This document shows positions 44,545 to 55,089 of a DNA stretch of 64,000 nucleotides, piece after piece. The notes beneath the pieces are model-generated. The model made no database searches and was not told the origin of the DNA. It saw only the letters and a list, made by a program, of their open reading frames with translations. Location of the stretch: the NCBI RefSeq assembly GCF_010731815.2, contig NZ_AP022593.1, positions 4,960,001 through 5,024,000 of the forward strand, written 5' to 3'. Each line of letters opens with the position of its first letter. Positions within the stretch are counted from its first letter, which is position 1. The DNA comes from Mycolicibacterium arabiense. GTDB taxonomy: Bacteria > Actinomycetota > Actinomycetes > Mycobacteriales > Mycobacteriaceae. The position numbers and the translations under genes are program-made.

Positions 44545-45525
44545 CTACGCCGACCCGTCGAAAAGGCTGGTGACGGAGCCGTTGTCGAAGACCGCGCGGA
44601 TGGTGTTGGCCAGCAGCGGGGCGATCGACAGGACGGTCAGCGACGGGAAGCGCTTCTCCTCGCCGATGGGCAGGGTGTTGGTGACGATGACCTCGCGTGC
44701 GCCGCAGTCCGCGAGGCGCTGGGCCGCCGGATCCGACAGCACGCCGTGGGTGGCGGCGATGATCACGTCGGACGCGCCGTCCTGGCGCAGCAGGTTCACC
44801 GCTCCGGCGATGGTGCCGCCGGTGTCGATCATGTCGTCGGTCAGGATGCACGTCTTGCCGCGCACGTCGCCGACGACGCGGTTGGACACCACCTGGTTGG
44901 GCACCAGCGGGTCACGCGTCTTGTGGATGAACGCCAGGGGGACACCGCCGAGGGAGTCGGCCCACTTCTCCGCGACGCGCACGCGGCCGGAGTCGGGGGA
45001 GACGACCACCATGTCGTGGTCGGCGTAGTTCTCGGCGATGTAGCTGGTCAGCAGCTTCTGCGCCCGCATGTGGTCGACCGGGCCGTCGAAGAAGCCCTGG
45101 ATCTGGTCGGTGTGCAGGTCGACGGTGAGGATCCGGTTCGCGCCCGCGGTCTTCAGCAGGTCGGCAACCAGCCGGGCCGAGATGGGTTCGCGGCCGCGGT
45201 GCTTCTTGTCCTGCCGGGCGTACGGGTAGAACGGCAGGATCGCGGTGATCCGCTTTGCGCTGCCGCGCTTGAGCGCGTCGATCATCAGCAGCTGTTCCAT
45301 CAGCCACGTGTTGAGCGGCGCGGGATGGCTCTGCAGGACGAAGGCGTCGCTGCCGCGCACGGATTCGTCGAAGCGGACGAAGATCTCGCCGTTGGCGAAG
45401 TCCCGTGCCGTCTGCGCCGTCACGTGGACGTCGAGTTCCTTCGCCACCTGCTCGGCGAGCTCGGGATGAGCGCGGCCCGAGAAGAGCATCAAGCTTTTGC
45501 GGTTGTCGGTCCAGTCCGTAGCCAC
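44545..45525 (-). CDS. prs: ribose-phosphate pyrophosphokinase
   Basis: 326 aa. PRPP synthetase class I: LMLFSGRAHPELAEQVAKEL, FANGEIFVRFDESVRG (flexible-loop region), DLHTDQIQGFFDGPVD (metal/ATP site) and the PRPP-binding VCILTDDMIDTGGTIAGA, read here as TCILTDDMIDTGGT. It supplies PRPP for nucleotides, His, Trp and decaprenyl-phosphoryl-arabinose. Rv1017c orthologue, downstream of glmU. Confidence 0.97.
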   Translation of the reverse strand: MATDWTDNRKSLMLFSGRAHPELAEQVAKELDVHVTAQTARDFANGEIFVRFDESVRGSDAFVLQSHPAPLNTWLMEQLLMIDALKRGSAKRITAILPFYPYARQDKKHRGREPISARLVADLLKTAGANRILTVDLHTDQIQGFFDGPVDHMRAQKLLTSYIAENYADHDMVVVSPDSGRVRVAEKWADSLGGVPLAFIHKTRDPLVPNQVVSNRVVGDVRGKTCILTDDMIDTGGTIAGAVNLLRQDGASDVIIAATHGVLSDPAAQRLADCGAREVIVTNTLPIGEEKRFPSLTVLSIAPLLANTIRAVFDNGSVTSLFDGSA

Positions 45526-45628
45526 TTCAGAGCTGCCTTCGCGGTCGGCGGTCGATACGGGGCAATGGTACGGAGGTTCCCCGGGAGATCATGGCCGGGT
45601 TACCAGAAAGCCAACGGATGGCGTCGTC

Positions 45629-47086
45629 TCAGTCGTCGGTCCGGGCGCTGCCGCCGGCCTTGCGGGCGGCCTCGGCGGCGGCGCTGCCGGGGCGTTTGCG
45701 CTCCACCCAACCCTCGATGTTGCGTTGCGGGCCGGCTGAGACGGCGAGCGCTCCCGGCGGGACGTCGGTGCGGATCACGGTGCCCGCCCCGGTGTACGCA
45801 CCGTCGCCGACGGTCACCGGCGCGACGAACATCGTGTCGGAGCCGGTGCGTACGTGCGAACCAATCGTGGTGCGGCGCTTGGTTTCTCCGTCGTAGTTCA
45901 CGAACACGCTCGATGCGCCGATATTCGAGTGCTCGCCGATGTCGGCGTCGCCGACGTACGTCAGGTGCGGCACCTTCGTACACGCGCCGATGACGGCGTT
46001 CTTCGTCTCGACGAACGCGCCGAGCTTGCCGTCGGCCCTAAGGTCGGTGCCGGGCCGCAGATAGGTGAACGGGCCGACGACGGCGCCGGGGCCGATCGCC
46101 GAGGAGGTGCCGTGGGTGCGGATCACCGACGCGCCGTCGCCGACCGAGACGTCGGCCAGCGTCGTGTCGGGCCCGATCTCGCACCGCGCGCCGACGGCGG
46201 TGGTGCCGAGCAACTGGGTGCCCGGGCGCACCACGGTGTCCTGGCCGATCGTGACGTCGACGTCCACCCACGTCGTCGCGGGGTCGATCACCGTGACGCC
46301 CGCGCGCTGGTGGCGCGCGACGATGCGGCGGTTCAGCTCGGCCGCGAGATCGGCGAGCTGGACGCGGTCGTTGACGCCCGCGACCAGCGCGCTGTCGTCG
46401 AGGTGACGGGCGCGGACCACGTGGCCGCTCTGTCGCACGATCGAGATGGCGTCGGTGATGTACAGCTCGCCCTGGGCGTTGTCGCTGCGCAGCTGGCTCA
46501 ACGCGGAGCGCAACGCGGCGATGTCGAAGGCGTAGACGCCGGCGTTGACCTCGCGGATCTCGCGTTGCTTCTCGGTGGCGTCGGCCTGCTCGACGATTCC
46601 GATGACCTCCCTGTCCTGCGTGCGCAGGATGCGGCCGTAACCGGTCGGGTCGGCGACGGTGGTGGTGAGCACGGTGGCGGCGGCCGATTCTGCACCGTGC
46701 GCGTCGATCAGGTCGGCGAGGGTGTCGGCGTCCAGCAGTGGGACGTCGCCCGCGGTGACGACCACGGTGCCGGTGAAGTCATCGGGCAGTGCGGTGAGAC
46801 CGCACCCCACGGCGTGGCCGGTGCCGCGCTGCTCCTCCTGCACGGCGATCGTCACGTCGCGGCCCAGTTCCTCGGCCAGCGCGGTGACCGCCGCCGACAC
46901 CGGCTCGCGGTCACTGCCCACCACCACGACGAGGTGCCGCGGCTCGACCGCGGCGATCGCGTGCAGGGCGTGGGAGATCATGCTGCGGCCCGCCAGGGTG
47001 TGCAGGACCTTGGGAGTGGTCGAGCGCATCCGAGTGCCCGCCCCGGCTGCCAGGACGATGACCGCGGCCTCGCCTCGTATCGTCAT
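45629..47086 (-). CDS. glmU: bifunctional GlcNAc-1-P uridyltransferase / GlcN-1-P acetyltransferase GlmU
   Basis: 485 aa. N-terminal pyrophosphorylase domain with [22 protein letters not shown]-terminal left-handed beta-helix with hexapeptide repeats ([27 protein letters not shown]) and a short disordered tail. It makes UDP-GlcNAc for peptidoglycan and cell-wall linker synthesis. Rv1018c orthologue, 103 bp upstream of prs. Confidence 0.97.
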   Translation of the reverse strand: MTIRGEAAVIVLAAGAGTRMRSTTPKVLHTLAGRSMISHALHAIAAVEPRHLVVVVGSDREPVSAAVTALAEELGRDVTIAVQEEQRGTGHAVGCGLTALPDDFTGTVVVTAGDVPLLDADTLADLIDAHGAESAAATVLTTTVADPTGYGRILRTQDREVIGIVEQADATEKQREIREVNAGVYAFDIAALRSALSQLRSDNAQGELYITDAISIVRQSGHVVRARHLDDSALVAGVNDRVQLADLAAELNRRIVARHQRAGVTVIDPATTWVDVDVTIGQDTVVRPGTQLLGTTAVGARCEIGPDTTLADVSVGDGASVIRTHGTSSAIGPGAVVGPFTYLRPGTDLRADGKLGAFVETKNAVIGACTKVPHLTYVGDADIGEHSNIGASSVFVNYDGETKRRTTIGSHVRTGSDTMFVAPVTVGDGAYTGAGTVIRTDVPPGALAVSAGPQRNIEGWVERKRPGSAAAEAARKAGGSARTDD

Positions 47087-47104
47087 GTTGACCTTCTTTC
47101 CACG

Positions 47105-47162
47105 CGAGCGTGCGCAGAGTGTGGGATTTTGGCGGCGTGTCGGCCGCAGACGCGCACGCTCG
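47105..47162 (+). repeat. 58-bp palindromic element, copy 3
   Basis: Arms CGAGCGTGCG / CGCACGCTCG, a 19-bp variable section and the conserved half containing GGCGTGTCGGCCGCAGACGC (two differences from copy 2 in 21 bases). It lies between glmU and the tRNA-Gln gene, 18 bp upstream of the glmU start. Confidence 0.88.
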
Positions 47163-47189
47163 GCGGGGGGCTTGCAGGGCTGATCGCTG

Positions 47190-47261
47190 CTCCGTCGCCA
47201 GGACTCGAACCTGAACTATCTGTACCAAAAACAGAGGTGCTGCCGATTACACTACGACGGA
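47190..47261 (-). tRNA. glnU: tRNA-Gln (TTG anticodon)
   Basis: 72 nt without CCA. Acceptor stem TCCGTCG / CGACGGA pairs at all seven positions; anticodon stem TCTGT / ACAGA encloses the loop TTTTGGT with anticodon TTG; T-arm CAGG-TTCGAGT-CCTG; discriminator G. The same tRNA lies between glmU and the tetR gene in M. tuberculosis. Confidence 0.96.
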
Positions 47262-47301
47262 CTGTCGGTGAGACTCTAGTCGACCACATAGGGTAATCGG
47301 C

Positions 47302-47937
47302 GTGGCAGCACCGGAGAAGGAACCCCGCGCACCCCGTGCCCGGATGACCGGTAGCGAGCGACGCCAGCAGCTCATCGAGATCGCGAAGTCGCTGTTCGCC
47401 GAACGTGGATACGACGGCACCTCGATCGAGGAGATCGCTCAGCGTGCGCACGTCTCCAAGCCCGTCGTCTACGAGCACTTCGGTGGCAAGGAAGGGCTTT
47501 ACGCCGTCGTCGTCGACCGCGAGATGTCCGCTCTGCTGGACGGGATCACGTCGTCGCTGATTAACAACCGCTCCCGGGTGCGCCTCGAACGCGTCGCGTT
47601 GGCGCTACTCACCTACGTCGAGGAACGCACCGACGGGTTCCGCATCCTGATCCGCGACTCCCCGGCGGCCATCACGTCGGGCACCTACTCGACGCTGCTC
47701 AACGACGCGGTCAACCAGGTGTCGTCGATCCTGGCCGGCGACTTCTCCCGCCGCGGTCTCGACCCCGAGCTGGCGCCGCTGTACGCCCAGGCCCTCGTCG
47801 GGTCGGTGTCGATGACGGCGCAGTGGTGGCTCGACACCCGCGAACCGAAGAAGGAGGTCGTGGCCGCCCACCTGGTGAACCTCATGTGGAACGGTCTGAC
47901 CCACCTCGAGCCCGACCCGATGCTGCACGAGCAGTAG
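47302..47937 (+). CDS. TetR-family regulator (Rv1019-like)
   Basis: 211 aa, GTG start. TetR HTH: RRQQLIEIAKSLFAERGYDGTSIEEIA and AHVSKPVVYEHFGGKEGLYAVV (in parts, recognition helix SKPVVYEHF). Downstream of it lie mfd and mazG, with which Rv1019 is linked in M. tuberculosis; autoregulation is reported for that protein. The ligand is unknown. Confidence 0.92.
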   Translation: MAAPEKEPRAPRARMTGSERRQQLIEIAKSLFAERGYDGTSIEEIAQRAHVSKPVVYEHFGGKEGLYAVVVDREMSALLDGITSSLINNRSRVRLERVALALLTYVEERTDGFRILIRDSPAAITSGTYSTLLNDAVNQVSSILAGDFSRRGLDPELAPLYAQALVGSVSMTAQWWLDTREPKKEVVAAHLVNLMWNGLTHLEPDPMLHEQ

Positions 47938-48060
47938 CCCGACGCTCACCATGTGACGGCTGTGACGAACCTCCCCGGTGCCCGCCCGGCCCGGCCCGGC
48001 GGTCACCCGGGCCGTCACGTGGTCGATGGACGTCGGAGCGCTCCCTACAATGGAGGAACC

Positions 48061-51000
48061 ATGAATGCACCGGGGTATGACCATGTCCAGACCCCGATCG
48101 CCGGGCTCGTCTCGCTTGCGCTGACCGACCCCGGGCTGCGCGACGTCACGCAACGCGCTGCTGCCGGTGCCACCGAGGGCGCGCTCGTCGGGCCCGCTGC
48201 CGCACGGCTGTTCGTCGCCGCCGCGCTCGCCGAGGCGGGCCCGCTGCTGGCCGTGACCGCGACCGGCCGGGAGGCCGACGAACTCGCCAACGAGCTGCGG
48301 GCGGTCCTCGGGGACGCCGTCGCGATGTTCCCGTCGTGGGAGACCCTGCCGCACGAACGCCTGTCGCCGGGCGTGGAGACGGTCGGCGCACGAATGAAGG
48401 TGCTGCGCAGGCTCGCCCACCCCGACGACACTCGGCTCGGCCGTCCGCTGCGGGTGGTCGTCACCACCGCGCGGTCACTGCTGCAGCCGATGCCGCCGGA
48501 CCTGGCCCAAGTCGAACCCGTGACGCTGACGGTCGGTTCCGATGCCGACTTCGACGGCGTGATCGAGCGCCTCGTCGAGCTGGCCTACACCCGTGTCGAC
48601 ATGGTCGCCAAGCGCGGCGAGTTCGCGGTCCGCGGCGGCATCCTCGACGTGTTCGCACCGACCGCCGAGCATCCCGTGCGCATCGAGTTCTGGGGAGACG
48701 AGGTGTCCGAGATGCGGATGTTCTCGGTCGCCGACCAGCGCTCGATCCCGGAGATCGAGGTCGAGAGCTTGATCGCGATGCCGTGCCGCGAACTGCTGCT
48801 GACCGACGACGTGCGCAAGCGTGCCGCCGCGCTGGCCGCCGAACAGCCCCACGACGACAACCGCGTCAGCGGCACCGTCGGCGAGATGATGGCCAAGCTG
48901 TCCGAGGGCATCCCCGTCGAGGGGATGGAGTCGCTGCTGCCGGTGTTGCGTCCCGCCGACCTGTCGCTGCTGACCGACCACCTGCCGGCGAACAGCCCGG
49001 TGCTGGTGTGCGATCCGGAGAAGGTGCGCACCCGCGCGGCCGACCTCGTCAAGACGGGCCGGGAGTTCCTCGAGGCGTCGTGGTCGATCGCGGCCATGGG
49101 TGCCGACGCACCGATCGACCTCGAACAGCTGGGCGGCTCGGGGTTCCGGAGCTTGGAGGAGGTTCGGGCGAACGCCGCGGCGGGCGGGCACCCGTGGTGG
49201 ACGCTGAGTCAGCTCGGCGACCCGTCGGCGATCACCCTCGACATCCGGCCGGCTCCGTCGGCACGGTCGCAGCAGAACACCCCGGACTTCCAAGACGAGG
49301 TGTTCGCGATGCTGCGCGCACACGTCGCCACCGACGGGCTGGCGGCGATCGTCGCGCCCGGCGCGGGCACCGCGCACCGCGTCGTCGAGCAGCTCGGCGA
49401 AGCCGACGTCGCCGCGGCGATGCTCGAGCCGGGCGAGGCTCCCAAGCCCGGCGTCGTCGGGGTGCTCAAGGGCCCGCTGTGCCAAGGCGTCGTGCTTCCT
49501 GGGGCCAAGCTCGTGGTGATCACCGAGGCCGACCTGACCGGCAACCGGGTGACGGCCACCGAGGGCAAGAAGCTCGCCGCCAAGCGGCGCAACGTCGTCG
49601 ACCCGCTGGCGCTGACCGCGGGCGACCTGGTGGTGCACGACCAGCACGGCATCGGCCGGTTCGTCGAGATGACCGAGCGCACCGTCGGCGGCGCCCGCCG
49701 CGAGTACCTGGTGCTGGAGTACGCGTCGGCCAAGCGCGGCGGCGGGTCGGACAAGCTGTTCGTGCCGATGGACGCCCTCGACCAGCTGTCCCGCTACGTC
49801 GGCGGGGAGGCGCCCTCGCTGTCGAAGCTCGGCGGCAGCGACTGGGCCAACACGAAGACCAAGGCGCGCAAGGCAGTACGCGAGATCGCAGGCGAGCTGG
49901 TGTCGCTGTACGCCAAGCGTCAGTCCGCGCCCGGGCATGCGTTCGGACCGGACACGCCGTGGCAGAACGAGATGGAGGACGCGTTCGGGTTCACCGAGAC
50001 CGTCGACCAGCTGACGGCGATCACCGAGGTCAAGAGCGACATGGAGAAGCCGGTCCCGATGGACCGGGTCATCTGCGGTGACGTGGGCTACGGCAAGACC
50101 GAGATCGCGGTGCGCGCGGCGTTCAAGGCAGTGCAGGACGGCAAGCAGGTCGCCGTGCTAGTGCCGACGACGCTGCTGGCCGACCAGCACCTGCAGACGT
50201 TCAGCCAGCGGATGACCGGCTTCCCGGTGACGGTGAAGGGCCTGTCGCGCTTCACCGATCCGTCGGACTCCCGCAAGACGCTCGAGGGCATGCGCGACGG
50301 CTCGGTCGACATCGTGATCGGCACGCACCGGCTACTGCAGACCGGTGTCACGTGGAAGGACCTCGGCCTGGTCATCGTCGACGAGGAGCAGCGGTTCGGC
50401 GTCGAGCACAAGGAGCACATCAAGTCGATGCGCACCCACGTCGACGTGCTGACCATGAGCGCCACGCCGATCCCGCGCACCCTGGAGATGAGCCTGGCGG
50501 GCATCCGCGAGATGTCGACGATCCTCACCCCACCCGAGGAGCGGTCCCCGGTGCTGACCTACGTCGGCCCCCACGACGACAAGCAGGTGGCGGCAGCGCT
50601 GCGCCGCGAACTGCTGCGCGACGGTCAGGCGTTCTACATCCACAACCGGGTCCGCTCTATCGACTCGGCCGCTGCCAAGATCCGCGACCTGGTGCCCGAG
50701 GCCCGCGTCGTCGTCGCACACGGGCAGATGCCCGAGGAGCAGCTGGAGCGCACGGTCGAGGGGTTCTGGAACCGCGACTACGACATCCTGGTGTGCACGA
50801 CGATCGTCGAGACCGGACTGGACATCTCGAACGCGAACACGCTGATCGTGGAGCGCGCGGACACCTTCGGTCTGTCCCAGCTGCATCAGCTGCGCGGTCG
50901 CGTCGGACGTAGCCGGGAGCGCGGGTACGCGTACTTCCTGTACCCGGCGGAGGTTCCGCTGACCGAGACTGCCTACGACCGGCTGGCCACCATCGCCCAG

Positions 51001-51720
51001 AACAACGAACTGGGCGCAGGCATGGCCGTGGCCATGAAGGACCTCGAGATCCGCGGCGCGGGCAACGTGCTGGGCGCCGAGCAGTCCGGCCACGTCGCCG
51101 GGGTCGGCTTCGACCTCTACGTGCGCCTGGTCGGGGAGGCCGTCGAGGCGTTCCGCGCTGCCGTCGACGGGGAAACCGTTGCGACGCAGGAGGAACCGAA
51201 GGACGTCCGCATCGACCTACCGATCGACGCCAACCTGCCGCCCGACTACATCGGCAGCGACCGGCTGCGGCTGGAGGGCTACCGCCGGCTGGCGGCGGCC
51301 AACGACGAGGAGGCCATCGCCGCGGTCGTCGAGGAACTCGTCGACAGGTACGGCCCGCTGCCGGAGCCTGCGCGGCGGTTGGTCGCGGTGGCCAGGCTGC
51401 GGCTGCTGTGCCGCCAGTACGGCGTGACGGAAGTGGGTGGCGTGTCGGAGTCGACGGTGCGCATCTCGCCGTTGCCGCTGCAGGATTCGCAGCAACTGCG
51501 ACTCAAGCGGATGTACCCCAGCGCGACGTACCGCGCGACGACGTCGACGATCACGATGCCCATCCCGCGGGCCGGCACCGGCATCGGCGCCCCGCGCATC
51601 CGGGACCTCGAACTGGCCGGTGCCGTGGCCGAACTGCTGTTGGCGCTCGACGGCAGGCCGAAGACGGACGTCGACATCACCAACTTCGATTCGTGGCGCA
51701 AAGAGCAGGTGTCGCAATGA
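48061..51720 (+). CDS. mfd: transcription-repair coupling factor Mfd
   Basis: 1219 aa from the ATG at 48061 with TGGAGGA before it; in-frame codons upstream lack family similarity. UvrB-homology region ([21 protein letters not shown]), RNA-polymerase-interacting CarD-like domain ([15 protein letters not shown]), RecG-like helicase with Walker [13 protein letters not shown] and DEEQ box [19 protein letters not shown] region and C-terminal TRCF domain. It removes stalled RNA polymerase and recruits UvrA. Confidence 0.98.
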   Translation: MNAPGYDHVQTPIAGLVSLALTDPGLRDVTQRAAAGATEGALVGPAAARLFVAAALAEAGPLLAVTATGREADELANELRAVLGDAVAMFPSWETLPHERLSPGVETVGARMKVLRRLAHPDDTRLGRPLRVVVTTARSLLQPMPPDLAQVEPVTLTVGSDADFDGVIERLVELAYTRVDMVAKRGEFAVRGGILDVFAPTAEHPVRIEFWGDEVSEMRMFSVADQRSIPEIEVESLIAMPCRELLLTDDVRKRAAALAAEQPHDDNRVSGTVGEMMAKLSEGIPVEGMESLLPVLRPADLSLLTDHLPANSPVLVCDPEKVRTRAADLVKTGREFLEASWSIAAMGADAPIDLEQLGGSGFRSLEEVRANAAAGGHPWWTLSQLGDPSAITLDIRPAPSARSQQNTPDFQDEVFAMLRAHVATDGLAAIVAPGAGTAHRVVEQLGEADVAAAMLEPGEAPKPGVVGVLKGPLCQGVVLPGAKLVVITEADLTGNRVTATEGKKLAAKRRNVVDPLALTAGDLVVHDQHGIGRFVEMTERTVGGARREYLVLEYASAKRGGGSDKLFVPMDALDQLSRYVGGEAPSLSKLGGSDWANTKTKARKAVREIAGELVSLYAKRQSAPGHAFGPDTPWQNEMEDAFGFTETVDQLTAITEVKSDMEKPVPMDRVICGDVGYGKTEIAVRAAFKAVQDGKQVAVLVPTTLLADQHLQTFSQRMTGFPVTVKGLSRFTDPSDSRKTLEGMRDGSVDIVIGTHRLLQTGVTWKDLGLVIVDEEQRFGVEHKEHIKSMRTHVDVLTMSATPIPRTLEMSLAGIREMSTILTPPEERSPVLTYVGPHDDKQVAAALRRELLRDGQAFYIHNRVRSIDSAAAKIRDLVPEARVVVAHGQMPEEQLERTVEGFWNRDYDILVCTTIVETGLDISNANTLIVERADTFGLSQLHQLRGRVGRSRERGYAYFLYPAEVPLTETAYDRLATIAQNNELGAGMAVAMKDLEIRGAGNVLGAEQSGHVAGVGFDLYVRLVGEAVEAFRAAVDGETVATQEEPKDVRIDLPIDANLPPDYIGSDRLRLEGYRRLAAANDEEAIAAVVEELVDRYGPLPEPARRLVAVARLRLLCRQYGVTEVGGVSESTVRISPLPLQDSQQLRLKRMYPSATYRATTSTITMPIPRAGTGIGAPRIRDLELAGAVAELLLALDGRPKTDVDITNFDSWRKEQVSQ

Positions 51721-52691
51721 CCGTCGTCCTGGTCGACCCACGCCGCCCCTCCCTGGTGCCGGTCGAGGCCGTCGGCCTGCTCGCCGGGGACGTGCAGTAC
51801 ACCGAGGAGATGCCGATCAAGGTGCCCTGGTCGCTGCCCGCGGCCCGGCCCTGCTCGTTCGGCGCGCCCGATGCCGACGCGGCGCCGGTGCTCCTGTCGT
51901 CGGACCCCGACCATCCCGAGGTGCGGTCCCGGCTGGCCGCGGGGGAGCAGTTGATCTCGGTGCCTCCGCCGCAGCCCGGCGAGCGGCTGGTCGACGCCGT
52001 CGCCACGATGGACCGGCTCCGCACCGCGGGGCCGTGGGAGAGCGAGCAGACCCACGACTCGCTGCGCCGGTACCTGCTCGAGGAGACCTACGAGCTGTTC
52101 GACGCGGTGCGGGGCGGCAACGCCCAGGACGTCCGCGACGAACTCGGCGACGTGCTGCTGCAGGTGCTCTTTCACGCCCGGATCGCGCAGGACGCTCCCG
52201 AGGGTGCGTTCTCGATCGACGACGTCGCCGACGCGCTGGTCCGCAAGCTGGCCAACCGGGTGCCCGCCGTGCTGGCCGGGGAGTCGGTATCGCTCGAGGA
52301 GCAACTGGCGCAGTGGGAGGAACGCAAGGCGGCCGAGAAGGTCAGGAACTCGTCGATGGACGACGTGCCGACCGCGCAGCCGGCGCTCGCGTTGGCGCAG
52401 AAGGTCTACGAGCGGGTGTCCGCCGCCGGGTTGCCCGTCGACCTGATCCCCGAGGGCATGGTGTCGATCGGGACAGCGCACGGTGGTGACACCGAGAACG
52501 CGATGCGGACCGCGACGCTGGACTTCATGGACACCGTCCGCAAGGTCGAGCAGGCCGTGGCCGCCGCCCGGCGGGGCAGCGACGCGCCGCAGGCGATCGA
52601 CGTGACCTCACCGGGGGCGATCACCGAGGAGGAGTGGCGGGCGCACTGGCCGACGACGCACGAGGTCGACCCGGAAGCGGCCCCCGAGTAG
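51717..52691 (+). CDS. mazG: nucleoside triphosphate pyrophosphohydrolase MazG
   Basis: 324 aa, start overlaps the mfd stop (ATGA). The MazG core has [12 protein letters not shown] and the partner acidic motif [19 protein letters not shown] (EExxE and ExxD for Mg2+). It hydrolyses oxidised or non-canonical dNTPs such as 5-OH-dCTP in mycobacteria. The N-terminal ~100 residues are a mycobacterial extension. Rv1021 position. Confidence 0.95.
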   Translation: MTVVLVDPRRPSLVPVEAVGLLAGDVQYTEEMPIKVPWSLPAARPCSFGAPDADAAPVLLSSDPDHPEVRSRLAAGEQLISVPPPQPGERLVDAVATMDRLRTAGPWESEQTHDSLRRYLLEETYELFDAVRGGNAQDVRDELGDVLLQVLFHARIAQDAPEGAFSIDDVADALVRKLANRVPAVLAGESVSLEEQLAQWEERKAAEKVRNSSMDDVPTAQPALALAQKVYERVSAAGLPVDLIPEGMVSIGTAHGGDTENAMRTATLDFMDTVRKVEQAVAAARRGSDAPQAIDVTSPGAITEEEWRAHWPTTHEVDPEAAPE

Positions 52692-52692
52692 C

Positions 52693-53976
52693 TCAGGCGA
52701 GCAGGGTGTCGCCGAGGAAGCGGTCGTCTCCGGTGACGCCGGGCAACATGAAGAAGAAGCCGCCGCCCACCGGCATGATGTACTCCTCGAGCGGTTCGCC
52801 CTTGAGCCGTTCCTGCACCGCGAGGAAGCCCTTCTCCAGGCTGCGCTGGTAGGCGATGAAGGCTAGGCCCTGGTCGAGTCGGCCTGCGCCGTCGAACCCG
52901 CGCGAATAGTTGAAACCCCGTCGCAGGATCAGGTTTTCGTCGGTGCCCGCGGTACGGGGGTTGGCTAGCCGGATGTGGGCGTCCATCTTTATCCGCTTGC
53001 CGTCGGGGTCGGACGGATAGTCGGGGTCGGTGAACTCGCCGGTGAGGCCGAGCGGCGCGCCGCTGACCTTGCTGCGGCCGATCAGCGCTTCCTGCTCGAC
53101 GAGTTGGGTGCGGTCCCAGAACTCGACGAACATGCGGATGATCCGGACCGCCTGGTACGAGCCGCCGACTGCCCACTCGGGCTCGCCGTCGTCCGGGCCG
53201 ACCCAGACGTGGCGGTCCATCAGTGCGTCGTCGTCGACGTCGAGGTTCGCCGTGCCGTCCTTGAACCCCAACAGGTTTCGCGGTGTGGTGGCTCCCGAGG
53301 TGGCGCCTGCGCCGATGCCGCGGGCGTAGCCGTCGACCATCCAGCGCAGCACCATGTCCCGGCGGGTCCTGCGCATCAGCTGACGCAGCGCGAACTGCAC
53401 GGTGTCGTTGTGGCCTGCCTCGAAGATGATCGAGACGTCGCCGTGGGAGAGCTTGGGATCGAGCCGGTCGTTGGCCAGGAACGGCATGGTGACCAGATCC
53501 TTGGGCTTGCGATCGGCCAGACCGAACCGGTCGTCGAACACCGACGCACCGAGGCCGACCACGATCGAGAGGTTGTCCGGCGGCGGCTTCTCGCCGAGGA
53601 TGCCGGAGTCCACCGGCGGGTAGGCGGGGTCGCGGCTCTCGGGCGGCTGGCCCGCCATCAATCCGCGGATCTCCTCGGTGAGTTCCCGCAGCGTCGCCTC
53701 GAGCCCCGCGCGGTTGCGGGACTGCAGGTTGAACGACGCGACCAGACCCTGCTCGGGAATCGGCAGCGCGGTGATGCCCGTCTGGTGCGGTCCCTCGAAC
53801 GCCACGAACCGCGGGTCGGGGCGACCGCGATTGCCCTCACCGTGGCCGGAGTCGGTCAGCGCCATGGTGGCGCCGACTCCCACCGCGGCGCCGGCACCCG
53901 CGCCGAGGGCACCCGTGACGAATCCTCGTCGCGAGATGCCCCGGCGCGGGGACCGGTCCGTCGGGCCTGCCGTCAC
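52693..53976 (-). CDS. efeB: Tat-exported DyP-type heme peroxidase EfeB
   Basis: 427 aa. Twin-arginine signal GISRRGFVTGALGAGAGAA, then a dye-decolourising peroxidase domain with GFKDGTANL (GxxDG, distal Asp) and proximal His in MDAHIRLANPRT. EfeB takes iron from heme or oxidises Fe(II) at the cell surface for the EfeUOB importer. It follows efeO by 13 bp. Convergent with mazG, 1 bp apart. Confidence 0.94.
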   Translation of the reverse strand: MTAGPTDRSPRRGISRRGFVTGALGAGAGAAVGVGATMALTDSGHGEGNRGRPDPRFVAFEGPHQTGITALPIPEQGLVASFNLQSRNRAGLEATLRELTEEIRGLMAGQPPESRDPAYPPVDSGILGEKPPPDNLSIVVGLGASVFDDRFGLADRKPKDLVTMPFLANDRLDPKLSHGDVSIIFEAGHNDTVQFALRQLMRRTRRDMVLRWMVDGYARGIGAGATSGATTPRNLLGFKDGTANLDVDDDALMDRHVWVGPDDGEPEWAVGGSYQAVRIIRMFVEFWDRTQLVEQEALIGRSKVSGAPLGLTGEFTDPDYPSDPDGKRIKMDAHIRLANPRTAGTDENLILRRGFNYSRGFDGAGRLDQGLAFIAYQRSLEKGFLAVQERLKGEPLEEYIMPVGGGFFFMLPGVTGDDRFLGDTLLA

Positions 53977-53989
53977 GAAAGGCCTGCCG

Positions 53990-54925
53990 TCACGAAAGCT
54001 TCAGGACTCCCGACACCTGTGACAGGTTCTCCGACAGCCCGGCCAGTTCGGCCTTCAGCTTGTCGATCACATCGGGTGTCACGGTGACGGCCGGGCAGCG
54101 CGGGGACGGGTAGGGATCGTTCTCGGTGCAGAACAGCACCCAGCCCTCACCCTGACGCAGCGGTGCCATCGTGTCGAACACCGACGTGATCCCGGCGTCG
54201 ATCTTGCCGAGCAGCGCCGGGTCGGCCTCGTTCAGTGCGGGGGTCAACTTGTCGACCGCGGCCTGGGCGCCCTGCATGTTGGCGTCGAAGTCCCACAGGT
54301 CGGTCTTCGAGTAGCGGTCCTCCTCGCCGGTGATCTTCCCTTCGGAGACCTCTTCGATGAGTTCTGCAGCGCCGTTGGACACGTCGATCGGCTTGACCTC
54401 GACGGTCGCGAACTGCTCCTTGAGCGTCGCGATGTCCTTGTCGAGCTGGTCGGCGTACGGAGCGCCGCCCTCGGTGGTGTTCTTCTCGAACAGCAGGTAC
54501 TCGAGCCGGTGCCAGCCGGTGAACTTGGGATCGTCAACGCCTGAGAAGTCGTCGACGCGCGAGTCGACGAGACCGTCGATCTCCTCGACCAGGCCCGCGA
54601 GCGGCTCGATGCGCTCCCAGGGCACGCGCGAGGGCGCGTAGGCGTCCTGCGCGGCCTTCAAGTTGTTGGCGCGCACCGCGTCGGTGAGAACCTTGACGGC
54701 GCCGACGAGTTCGTCGACCTGTCCGTCGGCGTAGGCCTTGTACTCGACTGCTGCCTGGTCCGCCAACGGGTTCGGTGCCGCTACCGCCGAGGAGCTGGAG
54801 GCCGGCGAACTCGAGCTGGTCTCGCTCGCGCTGGAGTCCGACCCTTCGCTGGTGCTGCCGGAGCAGCCGCTCAGGACCAGGGCTACCGCCGCGACCGACA
54901 CCGGCCAGGCAACATGCCGTCTCAT
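53990..54925 (-). CDS. efeO: iron-uptake lipoprotein EfeO (imelysin/M75)
   Basis: 311 aa. Lipobox LVLSGC, Ser-rich linker, then an M75/imelysin domain with the metal-binding HxxE in GWHRLEYLLFEKN; the N-terminal cupredoxin domain of E. coli EfeO is missing, as in short EfeO forms. It should bind ferrous or ferric iron outside the membrane. An IdeR-like box lies about 50 bp upstream. No efeU permease gene is adjacent. Confidence 0.93.
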   Translation of the reverse strand: MRRHVAWPVSVAAVALVLSGCSGSTSEGSDSSASETSSSSPASSSSAVAAPNPLADQAAVEYKAYADGQVDELVGAVKVLTDAVRANNLKAAQDAYAPSRVPWERIEPLAGLVEEIDGLVDSRVDDFSGVDDPKFTGWHRLEYLLFEKNTTEGGAPYADQLDKDIATLKEQFATVEVKPIDVSNGAAELIEEVSEGKITGEEDRYSKTDLWDFDANMQGAQAAVDKLTPALNEADPALLGKIDAGITSVFDTMAPLRQGEGWVLFCTENDPYPSPRCPAVTVTPDVIDKLKAELAGLSENLSQVSGVLKLS

Positions 54926-54974
54926 ACAGCCTCCTCATAGTTAGACGCGCGTGACATTACCGCGCGACGCATTC

Positions 54975-54993
54975 GTAGGGTAGGCAGGCCTAA
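54975..54993. promoter_or_regulatory. IdeR (iron) box
   Basis: GTAGGGTAGGCAGGCCTAA agrees with the IdeR consensus TTAGGTTAGGCTAACCTAA at 14 of 19 positions. It lies between divergent efeO and lpqU, 50 bp from the efeO start, and would repress efeOB in iron-replete cells. Confidence 0.65.
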
Positions 54994-55089
54994 ATACGCG
55001 TCTGGATGGCCCGTCGTGCGGCACGGTTGCGGGGACCACGCCGGTGGCCTTGGCACAATGGGTCGGGTCCGTCAGGTCAGAGGAGTCCG

